Shown: piece after piece, positions 45,709-54,867 of the stretch
Layout of the letters: each line of letters starts with the position of its first letter
Numbering within the stretch: position 1 is the stretch's first letter
Assembly (NCBI GenBank): GCA_023362775.1
Contig: JALMGJ010000004.1
Coordinates: 80,838,798 to 80,902,797, forward strand
Reading direction: 5' to 3'
Source of the DNA: Charina bottae
Lineage: Eukaryota; Chordata; Lepidosauria; Squamata; Charinaidae
Length of the DNA stretch: 64,000 bases
Translations under genes and position numbers: made by a program
Notes under the pieces: generated by a model
Seen by the model: the letters and a program-made list of their open reading frames with translations, nothing else
The model's database searches: none
What the model was told of the DNA's origin: nothing

Positions 45709-45713
<5 letters not shown>
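45186..45713. other. AT-rich intronic spacer
   Basis: Includes TATAATATTATATAATATT near 45600. Nothing else recognised. Confidence 0.4.

Positions 45714-45752
<39 letters not shown>
45714..45752. repeat. (GAT)n microsatellite
   Basis: About 13 GAT units. Confidence 0.9.
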
Positions 45753-45755
<3 letters not shown>

Positions 45756-45826
45756 ACTTTTGAGGTTAGTTTAGCCATACAATTTCCTGAAGATTTCCTA
45801 TCCAAACATTAAATAGGTCCAACTTT

Positions 45827-46109
45827 TCTGTAGCTTGAATCATGTCAACTGGATTTCTATTTTCTCAGTGGAAACGTTTCACTCCTTATCCAAGGAGCTT
45901 CTTCAGTCTGAGCAAAGTTGGTAAGGGAATCCTAAATATGTTTCTAGGTAGCACTAGAAACATATTTAGGATTCCCTTACCAACTTTGCTCAGACTGAAG
46001 AAGCTCCTTGGATAAGGAGTGAAACGTTTCCACTGAGAAAATAGAAATCCAGTTGACATGATTCAAGCTACAGACAATTCCACCTGGATGACTGAGAACC
46101 TTCATAGAC
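45827..46109. mobile_element. Inverted hammerhead-like insertion, probable Penelope-like element
   Basis: Two perfect 118-bp arms (45830-45947 and 45954-46071) in inverted orientation around a 6-bp spacer, then a 3' extension to about 46109. The whole is flanked by the exact 14-bp duplication ATAGGTCCAACTTT (45813-45826, 46110-46123). Each arm contains CTGAAGA, stem CTCCTT/AAGGAG and GAAAC (right arm 45995-46025; left arm on the minus strand 45906-45876), plus a possible stem I of CTCAG (45989-45993) with CTGAG (46033-46037). The extension matches the 117-bp unit at 12078. Inverted 5' duplication, variable-length target duplication and a hammerhead motif all fit a Penelope-like element. Confidence 0.68.
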
Positions 46110-46334
46110 ATAGGTCCAACTTTGTTTAGATTTTTCAAAATAAACCAAGATTAGCCATTTTTTGCCACTTGCTTTGACTGTGCTTTATTAGTTGTGCTAT
46201 GATATGGAGCTGGACAAGAATCACATGTGACATATAGTAACTTACCATTTAAAAATTTCTGAAAAGACACTAAGCTTGAACAGTTAGGAGGATCTTTTTT
46301 TAAAAAAATGATAAAAAAAAGTTTTAAGAGTTAT

Positions 46335-46350
46335 TCCTTTTCATTTTCAG
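46335..46350 (+). promoter_or_regulatory. GBE1: Splice acceptor of the GBE1 exon
   Basis: CCTTTTCATTTTCAG: pyrimidine-rich tract ending in AG, immediately 5' of the coding exon. Confidence 0.8.
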
Positions 46351-46461
46351 ATAATTAAAGAGCGTAAAGATGAAGACTGGGACATGGGAAACATTGTGTT
46401 TACTTTAACAAACAGGCGATATGGAGAGAAATGCATTGCCTATGCAGAGAGTCATGATCAG
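46351..46461 (+). CDS. GBE1: GBE1 exon (1,4-alpha-glucan branching enzyme)
   Basis: An internal 111-bp exon of 37 whole codons, phase 0 at both ends. Glycogen branching enzyme moves alpha-1,4 glucan segments to alpha-1,6 positions during glycogen synthesis in the cytosol. The translation contains [19 protein letters not shown] and ends [10 protein letters not shown], which I recognise as the central GH13 barrel of vertebrate GBE1. The Asp in SHDQ corresponds to the third catalytic carboxylate of the family (human Asp481 by recollection). Acceptor: TTATTCCTTTTCATTTTCAG directly before 46351. Donor: CAG|GTACTG at 46462. No stop, frameshift or missing residue is seen. Adjoining exons are not in the window as far as I could read, so the flanking introns are at least 46 kb upstream and 17 kb downstream within this window. 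A processed pseudogene is unlikely because both splice sites are present and only one exon is copied. Confidence 0.88.
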
Positions 46462-46526
46462 GTACTGTAACAACTCAGCAGTTAATGCCAACAACAATTA
46501 GAATTACATTGCAGCCATCCATAACA

Positions 46527-46591
46527 CTCTCTTCTCTTCTCTTCTCTTCTCTTCTCTTCTCTTCTCTTCTCTTCTCTTCTCTTCTCTTCTC
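46527..46591. repeat. (CTCTT)n pentanucleotide repeat
   Basis: About 13 perfect CTCTT units, starting 66 bp downstream of the GBE1 exon's donor. A long intronic pyrimidine tract on the gene's sense strand. Confidence 0.95.
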
Positions 46592-47115
46592 TTCTCATTT
46601 TTTTAGAAATAAAAAAAAGAAAAAAAGCATGAATTATAATCCCCCCCAAAAAATTCAGTTTTTAAACACAGCAGTACTCTTCATCCAGAGTAATATTGAT
46701 AGGTCCTTCCATTATGTCAATAGAAAGCCAATTTATAAACAGACAATATGTATCATCATGTTTTGCTATGCCCCATGCTTGATAGATCCATAGTTCTTCA
46801 TTTAATAATACATTCCAATTTGTTGGTATATAGGTCAGAATCACATTCACATCTTTAAACCATATTACTCTTTCCAAAATCATATTAAGAAATTTAGGAA
46901 TACTAACCCAAACAGGACAATGCTGAGATAAACCCATATCATATATATAAGTTAACCCTCCAACAGTTTATGCTTCCTGAACCGGACGTGACTGAATGAA
47001 TAAACAACAAACAACAAATGGAATTCTATCTTATTGACCAGATGCTCCACCTACCAGTCTGTCAGTCTAAATTGCAGAGTTAAAGTGGGTGGGACAGTGT
47101 AGAGATGATGATGCT
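46592..47115. other. Intronic spacer, nothing recognised
   Basis: No supported element. It has a short BovB-like ACTGAATGAATAAACAACAAACAAC at about 46990-47015, probably a BovB 3' tail. Confidence 0.4.
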
Positions 47116-47119
47116 ATAC

Positions 47120-47335
47120 CGTCTACTCCCTTCAGTCCCTCTTCCTAACCTATCCTCAACTTCTTGTCCTGGGAGACTTGTTACTGAAGCTCAGGATTTA
47201 ATATTCCCTGTGATAACCATTAGCCTTTCACAAGGCTAATGGCTGGCCCATGCATGCAGTGGGTCACACACTGGATTTCTTATTCTGTTTGCATGAATTG
47301 AGATGGTCTGAAGTGGGGGACACCCACTTAGCTAC
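47120..47335 (+). mobile_element. Old L2-type endonuclease fragment
   Basis: Reads LVLGDLLLK...GHTLDFLF in broken + frames, matching the L2 endonuclease block that contains LGDFN and GHTLDLVF. Very diverged. Confidence 0.45.
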
Positions 47336-47389
47336 TGTATACTGTCACTGTGAATTTAGACTGGCAGCTGGTGCACAGCTCTACAGTGA

Positions 47390-48535
47390 CTGAGGAAAAG
47401 TTAAAAAGAGTCAACTCAGTTGCCTGTTGGATCCAAGTGTTCCACTGGGCAGGTGCCACAACAAAAAATGCACACCTGCTACATTCAATTACTAGACATT
47501 GTTTCACAGAAGAGATCTGAAGCGTATGCACCCTGTCCTATCTGGTGGGTTGTGTAGAAATCACTGGAGACAGATGATCTCAGAAATAATCTGGCCCTGT
47601 GCTATGCAGAGCTTTAAATGTGACAATCAGACCCTGAATTACACATATAGCAATTCTGTTGTATGTGTGCAGCAGGATGCACCCATTCAAATAGTTTAAT
47701 CAGAAGATTACTAAGGCATAAATTACCACAAGCAATGCCTACCAATCCATAAATGGCCACAACTGGTGCACAAACAGGAGCCATATTTTAAGAAAGATCT
47801 TCAAGCTGTGCACCAACTCTGTCTGAGACTGTGCTACCCTATCCAGAGTTAACTATGGAAAATCTCCAGATTGAAGTCTAAGACCCAAAGCCACTTGGTC
47901 TTATTCGGGTTGAGTTGAAGCTTGTTCTTCCCCATTTAGACACTCATAGTCTCCAGGCATTGGGAAAGAACCACCACAGCATCATTTGTATAGCCTGCAG
48001 TAGAAATATATAAGTGAGTATTATCAGCATACTTATAATACTTAACCCTGTGATGATCAATGACCTCACCCAGAAGTTTTATATACACGTTAAATAGAAA
48101 TGGGGAGAGAGTCGAGTGCTGAGGCACTCTACAAAACATTGGCCTACAAGTAGCTCTCTTCCCCTACCAACACCAACTGGAACTGGCCTTGAAGGAAAGA
48201 TGAAAGCCATCATAAAACCCTCTAATCTCATCCAGAAGGATACCATGGTCAATAGTAAGATCAAGAAGGGCCAGGACAGAAACAATAGTTCCATCCTAAA
48301 TCCAGTCAAGTTTATCTACAAGTGTATTTGGAGATTTGTTCTGGTAGTACAGGTGTACTACCAGTGCTATAACCTGACATGAAATCTGATTGAAAAGAGT
48401 TTAGATAATCCATTTTCTCCAGGCCCTTTAGAGATGCCTTCTCAACAACCTTCCTTGAAACGGGGGTGGGGGGTGGGGGGGTGGAGACCAGATGAAGATT
48501 GTCCATAACTTTTGGATGGGTTATTAACAATGCCC
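47390..48535 (-). mobile_element. Old L2-type LINE fragment, opposite orientation
   Basis: On the minus strand: FRVPQHSTLSPFLFNVYIKLLGE and YYKYADNTHLYIS (RT motifs B and C, YADN), FQSDFMSGYSTGSTP (motif 2) near 48440, and C-terminal text down to about 47400. Many frame breaks. Confidence 0.65.
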
Positions 48536-49660
48536 TGAGATTCTCTGTTAAATATCTGTTCCTACTACAATAAATATTGCTATAGTTAGATCAATTTTAA
48601 TGGGAGATTTATGGCTGATAATATAGTTTTTACTGGAAGTTTACTTAAAGTAGCAAAAGTCTTTTCCATCTTACTCCAAAATTGCCAAGCAACAATACTA
48701 AATACTCACATTCTATTATAAGGTTCTTATTTTAGAGTATCATTTAGAGTATCATCCTAAAAAACATCCCTGTGATTTATTCCTCTTTAAATGCATTTGT
48801 CACTTTAGAGAAAAATATTTTCATTTCCTTTGTACTGTAGATTTTTAAAACTGTATTAAACTGTTTAGAATGATATTATAGCCTTCTTTAGTTTCACTTA
48901 CTGGCAGAACTGCCACCACTGAGTTTTTATTATGCAAATTGCTGCAATCTGGTTAGTTCCTTCCTTTTTTTTCTCTTTACAAAAGGGGGATGCAAGTGCT
49001 AATCAGAGTCTCACAATTTCCATATTAATGATGTTTTCGTAATCACACTTACTTGATATGCACTGTGAACTGAATAGAGAATTTTCATTTTTCTTTAAAG
49101 AACAGAGTAATAAAATTTTGATTTTTATAGAAGAAAGTATTTCAGTTTTGAAATTATCAGCAATTGTCCAGTACTGGATTGTTTGTATTGCCCACATTGT
49201 TAAAGATGAAACTATTTGGCATTTAAACATCAACTTTTTCTTGCAGTACCTAAAATGTCCACAACTGGGATTAAGCACAGTCAGGTAGATTGGTTTGATA
49301 TTGCTGTGCAAGTGCTAAGAACCTCCTGGAAGGTGATACTGGCCATATTCCCACATCTCATCTGGATACCTTTTGTCATTTATGAGTTCTATCATCATAT
49401 GAACATGACAGTTATCTAGATTAATGGTAAAAAAAGAAAACAATTCTACTTCAAATAGTACTTGAAATGTCTGCTCAGGACTTGGAGCTTTTCGCACAAT
49501 AGCCTTGAACTGCTTGTCCCTCATACAGAAGTCATCTGAAAATCAAGCCAGTTTAAGAAATCCCTTTCCAGATTTCAGCCCTTGTTGATGGCCTGATGTT
49601 CTGTCCAGACCACATTGAACATGGCTTCTAATTGGTGCATTCCCTTGCTTCTTTATCCCA
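48536..49660. other. Intronic spacer, nothing recognised
   Basis: AT-rich; short frames only. CTTGCAGTACCTAAAATGTCC near 49242 resembles a splice acceptor but no exon follows. Confidence 0.45.
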
Positions 49661-49750
49661 GGAAGGAAGGAAGGAAGGAAGGAAGGAAGGAAGGAAGGAA
49701 GGAAGGAAGGAAGGAAGGAAGGAAGGAAGGAAGGAAGGAAGGAAGGAAGG
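49661..49750. repeat. (GGAA)n microsatellite
   Basis: About 22 perfect GGAA units; a purine tract that is also an array of ETS core motifs. Confidence 0.95.
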
Positions 49751-49889
49751 ATCACCCCTTTAGCATTTTTCCTGTCACTTGGGCTAGAATGGCACAAGTC
49801 TTGTCAGTTTCATCCAGTTTTTTTTTGTTTTTTAAAAAAGGCAGGTTCATCATTTCACTGTTCCATCAATGAATGATTGAATATATTCA

Positions 49890-50035
49890 ATCCAGTGTGG
49901 TGTAGTGTAGTTTCTAAGGAGCTGGACTAGGAAAAAAGGTGACACAGTTCTAGTCTTCCCTTAGGAAGCTAGCAGGGTGATTTTAGGCCAATTATTCTCT
50001 CTCAGTCCTTGACTGGGAAATGTAAAACAAACAAA
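49890..50035 (+). mobile_element. Old degenerate squamate SINE
   Basis: TCCAGTGTGGTGTAGTGTAG...GGAGCTGGACTAGG...TTAGGCCAATTATTCTCTCTCAG follows the same plan as the SINEs at 8057 and 60533 with many substitutions. Confidence 0.55.
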
Positions 50036-51100
50036 CTGTCTACCAACCTGCACTGGACTGGACCAGTGTGGTAGTTACAGTCCATAACCTTTAATGAGAA
50101 AGGGAATGAGAAAGAGAATGAGAAAGAGAGAGAGTTCAATCAATCATTTTATTGTTCCATTAATCAGCTTGTTAAAATAAATAAAGGGAAGGGGGAACTC
50201 TCTACTTTCTCATTGTTACACTGGAAGGAAGAAGGTATTTCTCTTCCTGGGGAAATAAGAGAACATGTCCATCATTTCACTGTTCCATTAACCCCAAGTA
50301 CCCTTGGAGTTTGCTACAATACAGGTGATCCGAGCAACACTAGTTAAGCTATCAGAAATGATAAAACATTACCACAAATTGCTAAAATATGTAGATCCAG
50401 ATTTAGTTGCAATTAGGTCTCAGGGAAATAAGGGAGGTGAATCATTAATGCACTAAATCAAAGTTTATCAAGGTGTATGGTGTTGAGTCAATAGGCAGAA
50501 TCTTAATTTAATATTTTGTTTTGTATAAGCATGGAAGTAAGAGACTTCTAAAGTTTTATATTTCTATTGTCTTTTAACATTTCAATAAGGTTTTATATTC
50601 TTCCCCTGATCTTTATAATTAAAATATTCCAAATTGATAATTTATCATACAATTTACCTGTGTAGCTTATAATTACTGTACATGCTCTAATGAAATATAA
50701 TGATATATCTAATATTAATTTCTTACAGTGCAAGACAGTTCACCTTTTCTTACTTATATATCATGTTGTTTGGAAGTTGCACTGTCAAGGGAAAATTAGC
50801 CTGCCTTAGTTATAAACCAGAAAAGCAGCTGCTGCTGGGAACCTTCTTGCCTCTTTTTTAGCAGTAGAAATAAAAACCTATTGTAGCTGTTAATTGCTTT
50901 ATAGCTATAGAAATTAGAGAATGAACAGCCTATCCTGGTACAGTCAGTGGGCAGAAGGGCAATCTTTCTATTTCCTTCACTTAAAACATAACAAAGCAAT
51001 ATCACTTTTTTCTATTTCCACTTCAAATGCATATGTATGGGTATGTCTTTGGAATGTCTTTGTCTCTGGAATGGAGCAGGAGATATATGAGATAGATGAG
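50036..51100. other. Intronic spacer with short GA-rich tract
   Basis: (GAGAAAG)n-like tract at about 50096-50136. A phrase CATCATTTCACTGTTCCAT recurs at 49846 and 50269 and more loosely at 50140. Confidence 0.4.
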
Positions 51101-51173
51101 ATGAATGGATGGATGGATAGATAGATAGATCCTAATCCATTATATTTCCTATATATTTTATTTATATGAAATA

Positions 51174-51224
<51 letters not shown>
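51101..51224. repeat. (GGAT)(GATA)n and (TATC)n paired microsatellites
   Basis: GATGGATGGATAGATAGATAGAT at about 51105-51130 and about twelve TATC units at 51177-51224. The two tracts are complementary and about 46 bp apart, so they could fold into a hairpin. Confidence 0.88.
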
Positions 51225-51225
<1 letters not shown>

Positions 51226-51301
51226 GAGAAAAGGAATGAAAGGAACAATAGAAAGGATTGTTTTTTCCACACAATATTTTAAATATTTTATTCTATTACA
51301 G

Positions 51302-51596
51302 CAGGGCTTTCCAAAGTGCTGCCGCTGGCAACACACCGGCGTGGGGTGACGTGTGGCGGCGGCGCGCGCGCACGGCAGTGGCGCGGGGGGTGTGCGGCGG
51401 CGCGCGCGCACAGCAATGGCGGGGGGCGTGCAGCGGCGCACGCGCACGCGGTGGCGGCGCGGGGCGTGCGGCGGCGCGCGCGTGCATGGCGGCCGCCGTG
51501 CACACACGCGCCGCCGCTTCCGGGTGGTGTGGCAACACACCACGCTGTGTGTGGCGACACACTTTTGTGTCGCGACACACAGTTTGGAAAGCTCTG
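51302..51596. mobile_element. GC-rich hAT non-autonomous element, 295 bp
   Basis: Exact 8-bp target duplication TATTACAG (51294-51301, 51597-51604), with imperfect inverted ends CAGGGCTTTCCAAAGTG and CACAGTTTGGAAAGCTCTG. The interior is extremely GC-rich (GCGGCGGCGCGCGCGCAC-type imperfect tandem units), unlike the AT-rich flanks. No transposase coding sequence; the long frames here are composition artefacts. Confidence 0.85.
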
Positions 51597-51604
51597 TATT
51601 ACAG

Positions 51605-53573
51605 AGACGTATTTCCTTAATTTAAGAAATAACCAAAAATAATAATTTTTGAGATATACTTGCACCATTTGCACCCTTGTACTAAATATTTTACAAATAA
51701 ACAATTTCATTATCTCTGAGTTCTGAAAGCACCCAAGTTTGCTATTTCACTGGTCAAAAACATTTCCAAAGTTTGAATGAATTTATATTAGATACTTTTA
51801 CCATAGGAGGTCAGTCAATCGTCTCTACCTCTCTTCCCCATGTCAAAAACTTCCAACATTAGCTGAGTTTGAGTTGTAATAAGTGAATCAAGGAACCATG
51901 AACAAACATTACATTGTGAAAGAAAAAGTGTTTAAGCTCATTCATGTGAATCAACATCTATACTTCGTTCAACATACTTTTGGAGAATTCATCTTTTCTC
52001 CAGGTCACCCATTCAGTCACATATCACAAAATGTTTCATTGCAGCTTTTATCTAACATTTCAAATAAAATACTGAAGTCGGGCATTTCTAAGGGAAACAA
52101 ATTCACTGAATCACACTATTTGTTATTTCTTATTGAACATCAAATAGCTCACTGAAGTTCTTTGTTGAAATATCTGAAACAGGGTCCAAATGATATAACC
52201 TTGCAATGCTGTGTGGCAGCTTTTTGTTTTTGTACAGCAACCATGACTCTGAAATAAACGAATAAATTAAAATAAATAAAATTCCAGCAATGTTATATTT
52301 GTACCTGGTTAATTTGTTCTGCTTCCAACAAAGTCAGCGAAAGAATTGGAATTAAAATGTTACACAGCATCTTAGGAATGTAAACAGTGGAAGGTGCAAT
52401 TTGAAATTTAAAGTATTAACAGGGACTATAGAATACCATCTGTACAGTATGATCAGTGGAAAATAGAACAGCACCTCCCATGCTAGACCATAATGATGAA
52501 GTAGTACAGGTTAAAAATCAAGAGATTCTAAGCCAAATTACATTAAGCTATCCATGCAGTTAGTAGTGGGGTGCATGACATTAAAAAAGTAAGTAGTAGG
52601 CAAAAACCTTTGTCCCCAGCTATTGTTCAATAAATTCAGGCTTTTCAAGTTGGGTATTTGAAAAGGTTACTATTTCTATGACTTCTACCCTAATCTGGAT
52701 CTTGCTAGTTATTTTATAAAACTATTTCCAGACTTGTTAATTTATGAATAGTTACATGTGTAAGTGGCCTAAAAAATAAACCCACATATCAGACCTATTT
52801 TGATTCTGAAAATAAAATTGTGTGCATGTATACCATCATCATAGTTTTAATTTTATAGCTGGAGGCTGAATTACTTGCATATGGCCTGGAATTATACTTA
52901 ACTATAATATTATTTATAACTCCTATATTATATGACTTGCTTAATATTAAACAATATTATGGAAATCTCAGGACTAATTCACAACTGCACTCTTAACCAC
53001 TCATATACTCCCTGTGATGTAACTTAGACTGACATGTAATGACTGGTTAGATTATCAATGACCTAATATCATTTATGGCTGAATGAGTGATTACAAATTA
53101 CATAGATACAAATATTATACCATCAGATGTTAGCTCAATAAATTCTTTTTTCTAAAGGAGACAGGTCATGAATTAATTGAGTATCATCTAGTTCTGTGCA
53201 TCAAGTAGATAATGAAAGGTCAAATGAGGCATATATATGAGTGAAGCAGCTTTGTCCACTCATAAATAATGAATGACTGCATATCTTTCCTAAGAATGCG
53301 CTAGGTTGCTGATATAACACTGAAAGTAATCAAATCATTTGTAGACTTTGTAAATAAATCTTAATTTCAATCCAGTCTTAAAGATTTGTTCAAAAGGTCA
53401 ATCAATAAACCATAAAAGTTTAATTAATGAATACATAGGCTAAATCAGATGAATAGATAGATACTGCTGACTGACATGAATAGAGAAATTAATATTTGCA
53501 CTATGTTTAACTCTATTTCCTGAGTGTCCCTTGCACAGAATTGTAGAACAACATTTTTTGTCTAGAGTAGAGA
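51605..53573. other. Intronic spacer, nothing recognised
   Basis: About 2 kb of AT-rich sequence with a 90-codon frame (51883-52155) of no recognised family. Confidence 0.45.
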
Positions 53574-53761
53574 GTATTCTCTCCAGCAACTGAGATCGTT
53601 ACCTTGTCGTGGTGCTGGAGCTTGAGCACCTCAATGAAACCATGAGCTAAACCGTGAAGGGACACCCAAGACGGGAAGGTCGTGGCAGAGAGGTCAGACT
53701 AAATACGATCCCTGGGGAAGGTAATGGCAACCCACCCCAGTATTCTTGCCATGAAAACTAA

Positions 53762-54867
53762 ATGGATCAGTACAACCAAAGATATGTTGGTATACCATCG
53801 GAAGATGGGACTCCCAGGTCGGAAGATGGTCAAAATGCTACTGGGGAGGAACAGAGGATATGTTCAACTAGCCCCAGATGTGATGACGCAGCTAGCTCAA
53901 AGCCGAAAGGACGGCTAGCGGCCGACGGTGCTGGTGGTGAACGACGAATCCGATGTTCTAAAGATCAACACACCATAGGAACCTCGAATGTAAGATCTAT
54001 GAGCCAGGGCAAATTGAATGTGGTTATTGGTGAGATGTCAAGATTAAATATAGACATTTTAGGTGTCAGTGAACTGAAATGGACTGGGATGGGCCACTTC
54101 ACATCAGATGACCACCAGATCTACTACTGTGGACAAGAGGACCACAGAAGAAATGGAGTAGCCTTCATAATTAATAATAAAGTGGCTAAAGCAGTGCTTG
54201 GATACAATCCAAAAAACGATAGAATGATCTCAATTCGAATTCACGGTAAGCCATTTAATATCACAGTGATCCAAATATACGCCCCAACCACAGATGCTGA
54301 AGAAGCAGAAGTAGATCAGTTCAATGAGGATCTGCAGCACCTACTGGATAATACGCCAAAAAGAGATGTTATTTTCATTACAGGAGACTGGAATGCTAAG
54401 GTGGGTAGTCAGACGACACCTGGAATTACAGGCAAGCATGGTCTGGGAGAACAAAATGAAGCAGGACATAGGCTGATAGAATTTTGCCAAGACAACTCAC
54501 TGTGCATAACAAACACTCTCTTCCAGCAACCTAAAAGACGACTTTATACATGGACTTCACCAGATGGTCGACACTGAAATCAGATTGACTACATCCTTTG
54601 CAGCCGAAGGTGGCAGACATCTATACGGTCGGTAAAAACAAGACCTGGAGCTGACTGTAGTTCAGATCACGAACTTCTTATTGCAAAATTTAGAATCAGA
54701 CTAAAGAGAATAGGGAAGACCCACAGATCAGTTAGATATGAGCTCAATAATATTCCTAAGGAATATGCAGTGGAGGTGAAGAATAGATTTAAGGGACTAG
54801 ATTTAGTAGATAGGGTCCCAGAAGAACTATGGACAGAAGTTCGCAACATTGTTCAGGAGGCGGCAAC
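53762..54867 (+). pseudogene. BovB APE-type endonuclease domain
   Basis: Reads GTSNVRSM (residues about 72-79), DILGVSELKWTG, NGVAFIINN, IQIYAPT, ITGDWNAKVG, TWTSPDGRH, then a TGA at 54575-54577 (probably a decayed CGA, CpG to TpA type). It continues in frame with NQIDYILCSRRW and SSDHELLIAKF. All the endonuclease boxes, including the SDH motif, are present across the stop. Frame lost at 54868-54874, where RT is in the -1 frame. Confidence 0.88.

Noticed and set aside
49242..49300. Possible second GBE1 exon after CTTGCAG
   Set aside because: The translation does not continue GBE1 after SHDQ and there is no suitable donor; I also looked for the neighbouring GBE1 exons elsewhere and did not find them.
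49543..49872. Frames encoding FLPS or RKEG repeats
   Set aside because: Direct translation of the (GGAA)n microsatellite.
51220..51710. Several overlapping Arg/Ala-rich frames of 90-140 codons
   Set aside because: They lie in the GC-rich hAT element on both strands; extreme base composition removes stop codons.
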